Assembly: GCA_016710075.1 (NCBI GenBank)
Contig: JADJLO010000004.1
Span: 1 to 19,713 of the forward strand
Source of the DNA: Acidobacteriota bacterium
GTDB taxonomy: Bacteria; Acidobacteriota; Blastocatellia; RBC074
DNA: 19,713 bases
Reading direction: 5' to 3'
Shown here: positions 1 through 8,441 of the stretch, piece after piece
Numbering within the stretch: the stretch's first letter is position 1
Layout of the letters: each line of letters opens with the position of its first letter
Translations under genes and position numbers: made by a program
The notes under the pieces: generated by a model
Databases searched by the model: none
What the model was told of the DNA's origin: nothing
What the model saw: only the letters and a program-made list of their open reading frames with translations

Positions 1-64
1 ACTCTCAGTGCCAGTTACCTGGGTATGGAATCAGCAATCCCCCATGCCTGCCCGTTTCGTAACT

Positions 65-690
65 TCAGTCTCTATTTTCTGCCAGGCGAGAAGAGAAGCG
101 ACCAAGCGTGTTGGGGAAAGCTCGCACCGAAACAGGCGCCGTCACCTTGTTTTCTTTCAAAACCTCCCTGGCCGTTACGCCTTCACCATATACATCGCGC
201 ATATCGTCCTTGTCTGGCTTGATAACCACACCTTTGAGTTCGAGTCCGGCAAACAGCCCCTTGCTGCGGGAATATGAGAGAATTTGCGCCGTGAGCTTAA
301 GATCGGTCAGAGGCACCGGTCTGTCGACCGACCGGCCCTGCAGCCACCGTGGCATCCGCGCCAAGAGTAAAACTTCATCCGAGCAGACTGTTCAGCCCTC
401 TTTATTCATAAACAGCATATGATGAAGTCAGTTGATGACGCGCCGATCTGCAAACCGATGCTGCCACCACCCAGATTGAAGAAAGCCGGAGCACTCCAGC
501 CCATTGCCTTGCGGCAACTGGCCACTCCGCGACCGCCTCTGCCGCCAATAATGAACCCGGCTTTGATCACTGAAGGGAATACCGCAACACATTCAGCGTT
601 CTCCAGTAAATCCTGAGGAATCCCCTTGTCCGGTGTATTCATAATCTCGCGGAAGACACGGGCCGCCTTTTTCTGATTGTTGAATCTCAT
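65..690 (-). CDS. SYLF/YSC84-type lipid-binding domain protein, 5'-truncated and frameshifted
   Basis: SYLF (YSC84/Ysc84-type) domains bind membrane lipids; the bacterial members are usually small exported proteins of unclear role. The N-terminal half is read at 690-406 (MNTPDKGIPQDLL, ECVAVFPSVIKAGFIIGGRG, WSAPAFFNLGGGSIGLQIGA). The C-terminal half is read at 364-65 (LSYSRSKGLFAGLELKG, YGEGVTAREVL). Between about 425 and 365 the expected peptide (MNKEG, then LNSLLG, then FTLGADATVAAGPVGR) is spread over three frames, so at least two or three single-base indels occur; one is in a G run. The 5' end is also odd: the reading starts directly in the domain, without the usual signal peptide, next to an equally truncated Crp gene. 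Family assignment is firm. Whether the gene is functional is doubtful. Confidence 0.8.
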
Positions 691-692
691 CC

Positions 693-703
693 CCTGAATC
701 AGG
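693..703. repeat. 11-bp palindrome at the junction of two truncated genes
   Basis: CCTGA-A-TCAGG is a perfect inverted repeat with 5-bp arms and a single central base. It sits exactly where the 5'-truncated SYLF gene (-) and the 5'-truncated Crp/Fnr gene (+) abut. It may mark a deletion or an assembly junction. With arms this short it could also be chance. Confidence 0.35.
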
Positions 704-1279
704 CGGACGAATGTCTCATGTCATTTCCCGACGGACTCCATCATCTCGCTGCTCTATCTTATGGAAAATGGCACGACCGCGGAAATAGGCGTGATAGGCT
801 ATGAAGGGATGGTCGGACTTGCTCTGTTTATGGGTGGCCAGACAACGCCGAACCGTGCTGTAGTGCAGAGCGCCGGCAGCGCGTTTCGGATGAAGGCGAA
901 AACGCTCCAGGATGAGTTCGTAAAAGGTGGCGTGTTTCAGCACGTATTGCTGCGCTTCACTCAGGCATTGATCACCCAGATCTCACAGACCGCCGTCTGT
1001 AACCGTCTCCATTCCGTTGAGCAGCAGCTCTGCCGTTGGTTATTGCTCAGTTACGATCGCCTCCATTCAGACAAATTGGTGATGACCCATACTCTGATCG
1101 CCAACATGCTGGGCGTCCGTCGCGAAGGCATAACAATTGCAGCCAGAAAACTGCATGAGCGAGGGGTTATCTCATACGTACGCGGCACAATCACACTGCT
1201 CGACAGGTCTGGACTCGAAGCCACAGTCTGCGAGTGTTATTCTGTCGTCAAAGATGAGTACGATCGTCTGCTCCGCTGA
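698..1279 (+). CDS. Crp/Fnr-family transcriptional regulator, N-terminally truncated
   Basis: The cyclic-nucleotide-binding-like beta barrel is recognisable from FPTDSIISLLYLMENG through IGYEGMVGLALFMGG. It is followed by the dimerisation helix (TQALITQISQTAVCNR), the QQLCRWLLLS segment and a C-terminal winged HTH (ANMLGVRREGITIAARKL, then ISYVRGTITLLD). The C-terminus carries a VCECY motif. The frame is open from 698, just after a TGA at 695-697. The first ATG is at 761, but conserved family sequence continues upstream of it, so 761 is not the natural start. Roughly the first 40-60 residues of the barrel are absent and are not found in another frame, because the DNA upstream codes for the SYLF protein on the other strand. 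It lies 160 bp before a paralogous regulator. The ligand is unknown. Confidence 0.8.
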   Translation: MRRTNVSCHFPTDSIISLLYLMENGTTAEIGVIGYEGMVGLALFMGGQTTPNRAVVQSAGSAFRMKAKTLQDEFVKGGVFQHVLLRFTQALITQISQTAVCNRLHSVEQQLCRWLLLSYDRLHSDKLVMTHTLIANMLGVRREGITIAARKLHERGVISYVRGTITLLDRSGLEATVCECYSVVKDEYDRLLR

Positions 1280-1439
1280 CAATCTTCTATAGTGGTCGAA
1301 GGCCTTTGTCCAATGGTGAATAGACATCTACCCACCCACCTGTTAGAGTCTGTAAGCCTGATTTTATCAAAGTTCATCATTCGACATTTGGAACGGGCCG
1401 ACTACCTTCTCCTTTTGCCGTCTGTTGGGTTACCCAAAC

Positions 1440-2166
1440 ATGACAGCAACCAAACAAGGAGATTCTTCATCACGGTCATCAAAAAGTCCAGCGAGCAGGT
1501 GACAAACCGATTGCTTGCATCATTAAGCAGACAGGAATATCAGCGTCTTCGTCCTTACCTGGAGGAATTCACTTTATCCTTCGGGAAAATCCTCTATGAG
1601 CCCGGTCAGATTATCCGCCACGTCTATTTTCCCAATAACGGTATTGTTTCCCTGCTCTCGAAAGTGGCAGAGCACTCGACGCTGGAGGTGGGTATTGTGG
1701 GCAACGAAGGTATGGTCGGGATCCCCGTATTCCTTGGAGCGAGCATTTCAATCAATCAGGCGCTGGTGCAGGGCGAGGGCACGGCCATCCGCCTGAAGGC
1801 TGAGGCGCTGCGTAGACACCTCAAACAGACCGGATCATTGAGGGACTTGCTGCTCCGCTACACTCACTCATTATTATCGCAAATCTCACAATCAGCAGTC
1901 TGCAACCGTTTCCATACAGTGAACTCCCGTCTTGCCCGCTGGCTGCTGATGACCCATGACCGTTTACGGTCCGACGAATTTCGACTCACCCAGGAATTCC
2001 TGGCCCCATGTTAGGCGTTCGACGTGAAGGCGTTACCGCTGCCGCCTTTTCACTCCAGAAGAAAAAATTGATCAGCTATGTGCGCGGCCGGATCACAATC
2101 CTCAACTTGGCCGGGATCGAAGCTCAGTCCTGCAAATGCTATGAACTGGTCAAACTGGATAGGTAA
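1440..2166 (+). CDS. Crp/Fnr-family transcriptional regulator (second of a tandem pair), frameshifted
   Basis: This is a paralogue of the preceding regulator. The barrel is seen as FGKILYEPGQIIRHVYFP, VGIVGNEGMVGIPVFLGA and LVQGEGTAIRLKAEALRR, then LLSQISQSAVCNRFH and LARWLLMTHDRL. The frame breaks at about 2005-2010. After one missing base (probably GCC-CAC-ATG) it resumes as MLGVRREGVTAAAFSLQKKK, ISYVRGRITILN and a C-terminal SCKCY, ending at 2166. As written, the product would lose its DNA-binding HTH. The start is uncertain. ATG 1440 reads MTATKQGDSSSRSS and needs one extra A in the A run at 1483-1487 to join the main frame. A good AAGGAG at 1456-1461 precedes an in-frame ATC rather than an ATG. 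A frame open from GTG 1292 exists, but its first 60 residues do not look like the family. Confidence 0.78.
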
Positions 2167-2367
2167 CAATTGGGGTCCCGGATAATTGGCTCGAAGATTT
2201 AACTCTGTATGGACCATGGTGACGGGACCGGTTGTCTTCTGGAAAAAAAGCGATCCATCGACAGGTAATCTGCACAACCAGACTCCTTACCCGTCTCTCC
2301 GACAACCGCTGGGGCTTCATCCTCGCCCCGCACTCACACTCCACACGCTTATACTTTCATCGGTCGG
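2167..2367. other. Gene-poor stretch, no supported gene
   Basis: I see no recognisable family in either orientation. On the minus strand a possible reading starts at ATG 2375, overlapping the end of the 83-aa ORF through ATGAGTAA. It gives MSNRPMKV and stops. With one added base it would continue through a Cys-containing VECECGARMKP stretch, but this is too weak to call. Confidence 0.4.
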
Positions 2368-2619
2368 TTACTCATGGACAACCTCCCTGTGCGCCATCTG
2401 CGAGATCCGTTGCCCTGATTGTCCGGCCGATTCTTCACTCTCTGCAAAGCTCAGTTTGATCTCTTTCCCTTCTCCTGAAATTCCTCCTACTTGCTGACAC
2501 CACTCCTCAATTACCTGTATCATCTCTCCAGGGTTGAGCATTTCGGTACATCCTTTTTCCAAGAATTGGTCTTCCTGGTGAAAGATAATCCGATTTGCCC
2601 TGCCTCTAACAAATTTCAT
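2368..2619 (-). CDS. Possible 83-aa hypothetical protein
   Basis: The reading from ATG 2619 gives a polar protein (KFVRGRANRIIF, QFLEKGCTEML, NPGEMIQVIEEWCQQ) ending in TAA at 2368-2370. An AGGG lies about nine bases upstream of the start. No signal peptide, membrane segment or known domain is visible. Amino-acid use looks protein-like, but there is no homology that I recognise. The same frame stays open upstream through the 9-bp-repeat hairpin, which argues that openness alone is not proof. Its last codons overlap a short ATG-started reading (ATGAGTAA). It is divergent from the 99-aa gene at 2736, with the hairpin between them. Treat as tentative. Confidence 0.35.
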   Translation of the reverse strand: MKFVRGRANRIIFHQEDQFLEKGCTEMLNPGEMIQVIEEWCQQVGGISGEGKEIKLSFAESEESAGQSGQRISQMAHREVVHE

Positions 2620-2632
2620 TTCGCGCACCCTG

Positions 2633-2702
2633 CGAAATGGACGAAATAAACGAAGAATGTTTATAATTCCGTCTGTTTCGTTCATTTCGTATATTTCGTA
2701 AT
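2633..2702. repeat. 9-bp-periodic hairpin, copy A (largest)
   Basis: The left arm has three units with exact 9-bp period (CGAAATGGA at 2633, CGAAATAAA at 2642, CGAAGAATG at 2651). The right arm has four reverse-complement-type units (TTCCGTCTG at 2667, TTTCGTTCA at 2676, TTTCGTATA at 2685, TTTCGTAAT at 2694). The arms pair imperfectly over about 21-24 bp around a short A/T-rich loop. It lies in the divergent gap between the possible 83-aa ORF (-) and the 99-aa gene (+). Copies B and C lie at 11594-11662 and 16477-16530. Confidence 0.75.
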
Positions 2703-2735
2703 CTATCTCAATTGAAAGGGCAAAGTTAACCGACC

Positions 2736-3035
2736 ATGCAACAACCCATATGGAATTTCGAACAGGAACCAACTACAGAACCGCAGGACGAGACCGGCGT
2801 CAATCTGAGAGCCTATTTTGACCGGATGCCGGACGACAAGATGCGCCAGTACAATTCATCCTGGAGTAATGAAGAGGTCATCAAATGGGATGACAACTTC
2901 ACTGACGAGAACAATCTGATGCTGTTGTGCTGCGAGCGCGATGTGCATGTTGATGAATACCGCAGAGTGCTTGAAGATTGCATCAAATACCGCGACCGCG
3001 TGCGTGACAACCTCACTGCCGGCGCCGGGGCTTGA
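2736..3035 (+). CDS. Hypothetical acidic 99-aa protein upstream of the amidase
   Basis: This is a complete small ORF from ATG 2736 to TGA 3033-3035. It has codon use like the neighbouring genes and no frameshift. The product is rich in Asp, Glu, Asn and Arg (AYFDRMPDDKMRQY, SWSNEEVIKWDDNF, LCCERDVHVDEYRRV). It has one Cys-Cys pair and no signal peptide or membrane segment, so it is probably cytoplasmic. The next gene starts at 3041, five bases after its stop, which suggests co-transcription and perhaps translational coupling with the exported amidase. No good Shine-Dalgarno is visible within 12 bases of the start; GAAAGGG at 2714-2720 is rather far. I do not recognise a family and assign no function. 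Confidence 0.65.
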   Translation: MQQPIWNFEQEPTTEPQDETGVNLRAYFDRMPDDKMRQYNSSWSNEEVIKWDDNFTDENNLMLLCCERDVHVDEYRRVLEDCIKYRDRVRDNLTAGAGA

Positions 3036-3040
3036 AAAAC

Positions 3041-4649
3041 ATGATCAAACGCAGAGATTTCATGCAGTCCTGTCTTGCCGGCGGGACTGCATTTTTTTCG
3101 ACTAACATAGATTCATCGTCATTTGTAATGAGGCTTGTTGATTCGGGCAGTGCTGATTTCGAACTGACCGAAGCCACGATTGCACAGCTTCAGGATGGGA
3201 TGAAACAGGGCAGGCTCACCGCAAGGTCGATTGCTGAAATGTATCTCGGCAGAATCGCCGGGATCGACAAGCAGGGCCCGAAGATAAACTCGATCATCGA
3301 GCTCAATCCCGATGCTTTATCGATTGCAGATAAGCTGGACGAAGAGCGAAAAGCCAAGGCCCGCGCGGCCCGATGCATGGGGATACCGGTTTTACTCAAA
3401 GACAACATCGACACCGCCGACCGGATGATGACTACCGCGGGATCGCTGGCGCTTGAGGGTTCCTACGCTTTGCAGGACGCATTTATTGCAAGGCGGCTTC
3501 GCGAAGCCGGCGCGGTAATACTCGGCAAAACCAACCTCAGCGAGTGGGCAAATTTCCGATCAACGCATTCCACCAGCGGTTGGAGCGGACGCGGCGGACT
3601 GACAAGAAATCCTTATTCGCTCGATCGCAATCCCTGCGGCTCGAGTTCCGGATCCGGGCCTCCATCGCTTCCAATCTCTGCGCTGTCGCCATTGGTACGG
3701 AAACCGACGGGTCAGTGGTCTGCCCTGCCTCGACTACAGGCATTGTCGGTATCAAACCCACAGTCGGCCTCGTCAGCAGAGCCGGGATCATTCCAATAGC
3801 CCACTCTCAGGACACTGCCGGGCCAATGGCCAGAACAGTCTCTGATGCCGCCATCCTGCTCAGCGCCCTGACCGGAATCGACCCGAGAGATGCCGCAACC
3901 CAAAAAAGCAGAGGAAGAATTCAGACAGACTACACCCGATTCCTCGATCCGAACGGGCTCAAGGGAATGCGTATCGGCATCGCGAGAAAATATTTCGGCT
4001 ACAGCGACAAGGTAGACAAACTGATTGCCGATGCAATCGATGTCTTAAAGCGCTCAGGAGCCATCGTCATCGATCCCGTTGGACTCGAAGCCCCGAAAGC
4101 GTACGAGGCTACCGAGCTCGAAGTCCTGCTCTATGAGTTCAAGGCGGACCTCAATAAATACCTTGCGGGTCTGGCCCCAAACATCCGCGTCAGATCGATG
4201 AAGGATGTGATCGAATTCAACGAAAAAAACCGCCAACGGGAGATGCCGTTCTTCGGCCAGGAACTGATGATTCAGTCACAGGCCAGCCGTCTCTCAGCCC
4301 CGCTTATCGAAAAGCCCTGCAGAACAATCTGCTCAAGTCGAGGGCTGAAGGGATAGATGCCGTCGTCATCAAACACAGGCTGGATGCGATTGTGGCTCCA
4401 ACCGGCGGACCAGCCTGGACCACGGACCTCATCAACGGCGATCACTTCACCGGGTCGAGTTCCACTCCGGCCGCCGTGGCAGGCTATCCCGCGATAACCG
4501 TTCCCGGCTGGATTCATCAACGGGCTGCCAATCGGCATCTCATTTTTTGGAACCGCCTGGACCGAACCAAGCTGATCAAGGCAGCCTACGGTTACGAACA
4601 GGCTACAAAACATCGCAGGCCCCCGGAGTTTCCGGATAGGATTGAGTGA
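3041..4649 (+). CDS. Tat-exported amidase (amidase-signature family), frameshifted
   Basis: Amidase-signature enzymes hydrolyse amide bonds using a Ser-cisSer-Lys triad. The N-terminus KRRDFMQSCLAGGTAFF fits a twin-arginine signal. Visible landmarks are IPVLLKDNID (catalytic Lys), ILGKTNLSEWANF, the CGSSSGSG loop, IGTETDGSVVCPAS (nucleophile region), GIVGIKPTVGLVSRAGIIPI and SQDTAGPMARTVSDAA. The C-terminus is INGLPIGISFFGTAW followed by YEQATKHRRPPEF. The frame changes at about 3655-3665, 4295-4310, 4506-4510 (one extra T) and 4566-4570 (one missing A); joined, these give a normal length of about 530 residues. ATG 3041 is chosen because it begins the Tat signal. A TTG at 3032 in the same frame is less likely. 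The gene ends 21 bp from the convergent M1 peptidase gene. The substrate is unknown. Confidence 0.88.
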
Positions 4650-4670
4650 ATAGTTGTTTTTCGATGGTAT

Positions 4671-7407
4671 TTACTTAGCAGAGTTGAGGCTTTCTGTCGC
4701 AAGAACATCGTTGTAATAATTGATCATGACGCGTTTTGGTCTGCGAGGAAGCTTGACCTTGTAGACCTGGGATGTTCCGCTTCCGCTGATGCTGACATCT
4801 CCAAGACGCACGATGTTGCCGTCGAAATCGACATAGACAGGGACGATCATCTTGAAAGTCGGAGAGACATCGCTCTGGGTAATGGTGAAATTGAGCGAGA
4901 CTTCGCTGCCGCCTGCCGGTTCGTACCAGTACTCCATTTTATAGCGAGGAATCTCGGTACCGTAGACCCATTGGCGGAAGAACCAATCCATCCGTTTGTT
5001 GCCTTCGAGATCCATAGCCGGCTTCATGTGTTTGTCGACATAAGCCTTGAACGACTCGGTTGATGCGTTTTGGTTTGCATGTCCCTTGACGAAATCGCGC
5101 ATCATCTCGATGAACTTCTGATCTCCGGTTTTCTGGTCGTACATCATCCATCGCAGCATGTGCAGAACGTAAGATCCCTTGTTGTAGGCGACGCGACTAT
5201 ATGCGCCGGAGTCCGAGCGGAGTTCAATCGCAATCCCATCCAGATCGGACCGGCGTCGTTGTGGCGGATTCCGAAGACATTTTTTTCCAGGATCGCCTGA
5301 CGCTGGCTTTCCCAGAATTTCTGGTAACGATCGATTTTGCCTCCCTGAGCGTACTGGAGAAACAAGCTGGCCGAAAAATCAGAAAAGCCTTCCGAGATCC
5401 ATTGATCGTGATAGGACGTCCAGCCGACGATGTGCCCCCACCATTGATGAGCGACTTCGTGCGGGGTCACTTCCTGGACGAAATCGGTCAGTCCTCTTTG
5501 CATGCCGAACATCTGCCAGCGCTGTGTCGAATCGAAGAATGCGATGATCGGCAGATAGACCAGAGTCGGCCATGACTGGCCGAAATTGAGTTGCGGCTGC
5601 TGGGTGATGGCAATGCGCCCGTATGGCGCCTCGCCAAACCAGTGATTGAAGATGCGTATCGAATTCTGTGCATCGACCATGGCGCTTTCAGTCAGCCTCG
5701 CCGGAGACATTCCACCAATTGATGCGGCGCCGCGCATATATGAGGGAAGTTCGCTGGTAGCATATCCTTCGATCTGATATTTCGTCTGCGGGTCGGCAAT
5801 CTCTTTTTTCTTGAACAGTCCGTAATTGAAACCCGCCACGGCCAGAGGAATATCGGAGACCCAGTGCGAGACGGCGAAGTCACCTTCCTTCCCTTCCTTG
5901 ACCAGCTTTCCGACACCGACAAGGACGAACTTGTCGGGGATCTTGAAGGTCAGATCGAAGGTTGCGCGATCGTTGAAAGCATTCACGCTGGGATACCAGC
6001 TGGTTCTGGCTCTGACGGCAAAATTGCCGCCGCCTGCATCTTCCAACACTTTTGTTCCGTGATATTCGATTGTGATCTTGTAGCGCCGTCCTTTGACCAG
6101 TGGCGTTGAAAGAGCACGTGAAACGAGCTGTCTTCATCCTTTTTCTCCTGAATGAAGCCAATCTCGGCATTATCGAATGCTACCCTGGTTACCCTCAGCG
6201 TGGGTAGAAGCCCGAAACTGAGCAGGCGCTCACCGTCAAGGAGCGAGGTAAAGGTCAGTTCACAGGTCGAAGTCAGTTTTTCGCCGGTGATGACGGTTTC
6301 GATGCGGTAGTTCTCGGCATCTATCAGACGTTTATCCTCACCTGAACTGGCCTTGTTCTCCTTCCACTCCTTCTCGGAATGGGTGAGATACCAGATACCT
6401 TCTTCCTTAGCTTGCGGGTCAAGGTTGACCAGGGTCACTTCCTCAGGCGAAAGACCCGGCAGCGCTCCGTATGGGCGCACGAAGAAACGCAAATCGTGGT
6501 GCTTCTTGCCGTAGATATAGGCATTGAACATCTGGCCACGGTTCGGATTGAGCAGGTAGGCCAGCAAGGTCGCATCAAGGTTCTCCATCTCCTCACCGGC
6601 AAACAGGGCTTCCACCAGACTGCGCGGCCTTTCGGTGTTCCGGCGCATGCGCCCGCGAAAGTCTTTGAGCAAATCCAGCGCTGATTGATCTGCCGTGACC
6701 AGTTCAGCCGACTGTTTGAATTCATCAAAAGTCTGATCGGTGAAGGTCAGCACAAGGCGATCGAAATTCTCGCTGACGGTCTCTTTTTCAGTAAGCATTT
6801 TGAGGTGGTTCTTTTCCAATTCCAGAAGCGGCATCATCGTGAATTCGCCGTCACCCGTAAAAACTGCCATTGAGACCTTGTTGAGCAGGGGTTTGAGAAA
6901 AGTGATCCGACCGGTACGAAAAGTGAAATTGCCGACATCTCTTTTGATCGTCAGATTTTTGAGTTCAAACGACTGATCGATGACCGCGTCGCGAAGCGCT
7001 CGATAATTTGGATCCGAGTTGGGAGTAACCGTGCCTCTGGCTCCGACAGCAATCTCGGCTCGCGTCTCGGCGATCTCCAAACTGACTTCGAGAGGCGTCT
7101 GCCTGATGCCATCAATCGTCAGATTGCGCTGAAAAGGCTTGAAACCCTCGGCATTCACTGTCACAAGATAGCTGCCCGGAACGAGGCCATCGACTTTGAA
7201 ATTGCCTGCATTGTCCGATACGGCAGTCCTTGTTTCACGGGTGGTTTCATTACGAAGTACGACCTGAGCTTTTTGAATGACCGCTCCGTTCGGGTCTTTG
7301 ATGTTTCCGGCAAGCGTTCCTGACTGGGCCTGACTGGATGCGGTGCGAGCTGGGGCCAGAACGACAATCAGTATAATCAGGGCTGAGAGAAGCCTGTAAT
7401 TGAACAT
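4671..7407 (-). CDS. Exported M1-type metallopeptidase with N-terminal carboxypeptidase-regulatory-like domain
   Basis: This is an exported zinc peptidase of about 910 residues. In order it has a signal peptide (YRLLSALIILIVVLAPA), a carboxypeptidase-regulatory-like beta-sandwich at residues of about 32-115 (GTLAGNIKDPNGAVIQKAQV, then GNFKVDGLVPGSYLVTV), a long beta-rich region, and the catalytic domain. The zinc site HEVAHQWWGH is at 5461-5432; 18 residues after HEVAH comes the third ligand in SEGFSDF. The usual GxMEN exopeptidase motif is not seen; PQLNFGQSWPTLVYLP lies where it would be expected. Single-base losses at about 6100 and 5205 shift the frame, and each resumes as clear family sequence (LVKGRRYKITIEYHGTKV; GAYSRVAYNKGSYVLHML). 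ATG 7407 has an excellent GGAGGGG five to six bases upstream. It follows the hexaheme cytochrome gene by 20 bp. Confidence 0.88.
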
Positions 7408-7425
7408 ATTCCCCTCCGGCGACGC
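7401..7425 (-). promoter_or_regulatory. Strong ribosome-binding site fixing the M1 peptidase start
   Basis: On the minus strand, GGAGGGG stands a few bases before ATG 7407, in the 20-bp gap after the cytochrome stop. It decides against the longer upstream frame starting near 7497, which overlaps the cytochrome gene. Confidence 0.7.
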
Positions 7426-7427
7426 GG

Positions 7428-8424
7428 TCAATACTCGCAAACAGGGCTGTGGACCTGGTATTTGACGGCGTTCTTGAATGAGTCTGCTGCGTGACATTCC
7501 GAGCAGATCGGGACGCGCAGGATGCGCCTGTGCCTGAGCGTGGCATTACCGTGGACCTGATGGCAGTTGAGGCAGGTTATCGATTCGTCTCCCTTGAGGA
7601 CCACATCGCGGACATTCCGATAGATATGTCGATCGCCGGGGTTCAGATTCGCATCATCGGCTTTCGAAAAGTCCACCTCGAAATCCTGGAAGAGATTATC
7701 TCCGGCGATGAAATTATTGGGATAGGGCAAGCCGGTTGAACGCGACTTCCCTTCTCTGAGATGGCACTGAGCGCAAAGCGATGTAATCAATTTGGCATCG
7801 TTGCGCTTCTTTTTCGAGAGAAGCATCAGCGCGCTGTCTTTATTGTGCTCGATGTCGGCATTGCCGTGGCAGGTGTAGCAATCCAGACTGAAAGCCGTGT
7901 AAGTTTTCTTCTCCAAATCGACACCTGTGGAATGGCAGCCGGCGCAGCGGTTGAAGAATTTATCCTGATCCCAGGCGGCCTGATCGAGACCGGTCCATTT
8001 CATCTCTTTCTTATCGGCAGTAAGAGTTCCGCCGGCACTAAAGAGCGCCAGCCTGCCGTATCCCGTCTTTTTTGCCATTCTGATATGATTGCGGCTGCCA
8101 ATGAAAAATTCGATCTCTTTTAAAAATTTATCCATCCGTGGTTCGGCTTTGGCGAGCTCGACCAGATCAGAGGCGCCTTCGCGCTCACGGATAGTCTTGG
8201 CGTGTGGATCCTTTTGCCAGGTCGGGCCAATAGCATTTTCGTGACAGAAAAAGGCATTCGTCGCCTTGAAGATATTCGGGAACGGGTTTCCCGACATGAT
8301 TTGAGCCCCAGGCCTTTGGATCGAGCTGTTTCTGCTCCTGCCCGCTCACTCCGCGATCTGCCGGTTGAAATATGATTGCGACAATTACCAGAGCGAAAAG
8401 GGTAGTTAGTTTTGCAACCTTCAT
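7428..8424 (-). CDS. Exported hexaheme c-type cytochrome (cytochrome c554-like), one frameshift
   Basis: This is a periplasmic electron-transfer protein of about 330 residues. The signal peptide is KLTTLFALVIVAIIF. It has six CXXCH heme sites: CLFCH, CAGCH, CYTCH, CAQCH, CLNCH and CSECH. The spacing and the GCHSTG/CYTCHG style resemble the cytochrome c554 / multiheme group (family knowledge). The first site, CLFCH near 8245, appears only if one T is removed from the TTTTT run there: the first frame runs from ATG 8424, the second to TGA 7428-7430. It starts 18 bp after the RND pump stop and ends 20 bp before the peptidase start, so it is probably co-transcribed with both. No clear Shine-Dalgarno precedes ATG 8424. 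Redox partner unknown; the diheme peroxidase-like protein upstream is a candidate. Confidence 0.87.
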
Positions 8425-8441
8425 AATTAATTACTATCCGA

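Noticed and set aside
52..63. Fourth copy of the 9-bp hairpin (GTTTCGTAA)
   Set aside because: Only one unit matches, and no opposing CGAAA arm is found within the first 150 bases.
1292..1440. N-terminal extension of the second Crp protein from GTG 1292
   Set aside because: The first 60 residues do not resemble Crp family sequence, there is no ribosome-binding site at 1292, and ATG 1440 with a one-base correction gives a more natural start.
2633..2702. CRISPR array from the regularly spaced short repeats
   Set aside because: The unit is only 9 bp, there are no unique spacers, and the two arms are inverted; this is a hairpin.
3041..4649. Programmed ribosomal frameshifting in the amidase and other genes
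   Set aside because: Shifts are numerous, in both directions, without slippery heptamers plus structures, and occur in unrelated genes; sequence error or decay is simpler.
4650..4670. Bidirectional terminator between the convergent amidase and peptidase genes
   Set aside because: The 21-bp gap has a short T-run but no inverted repeat that could form a stem.
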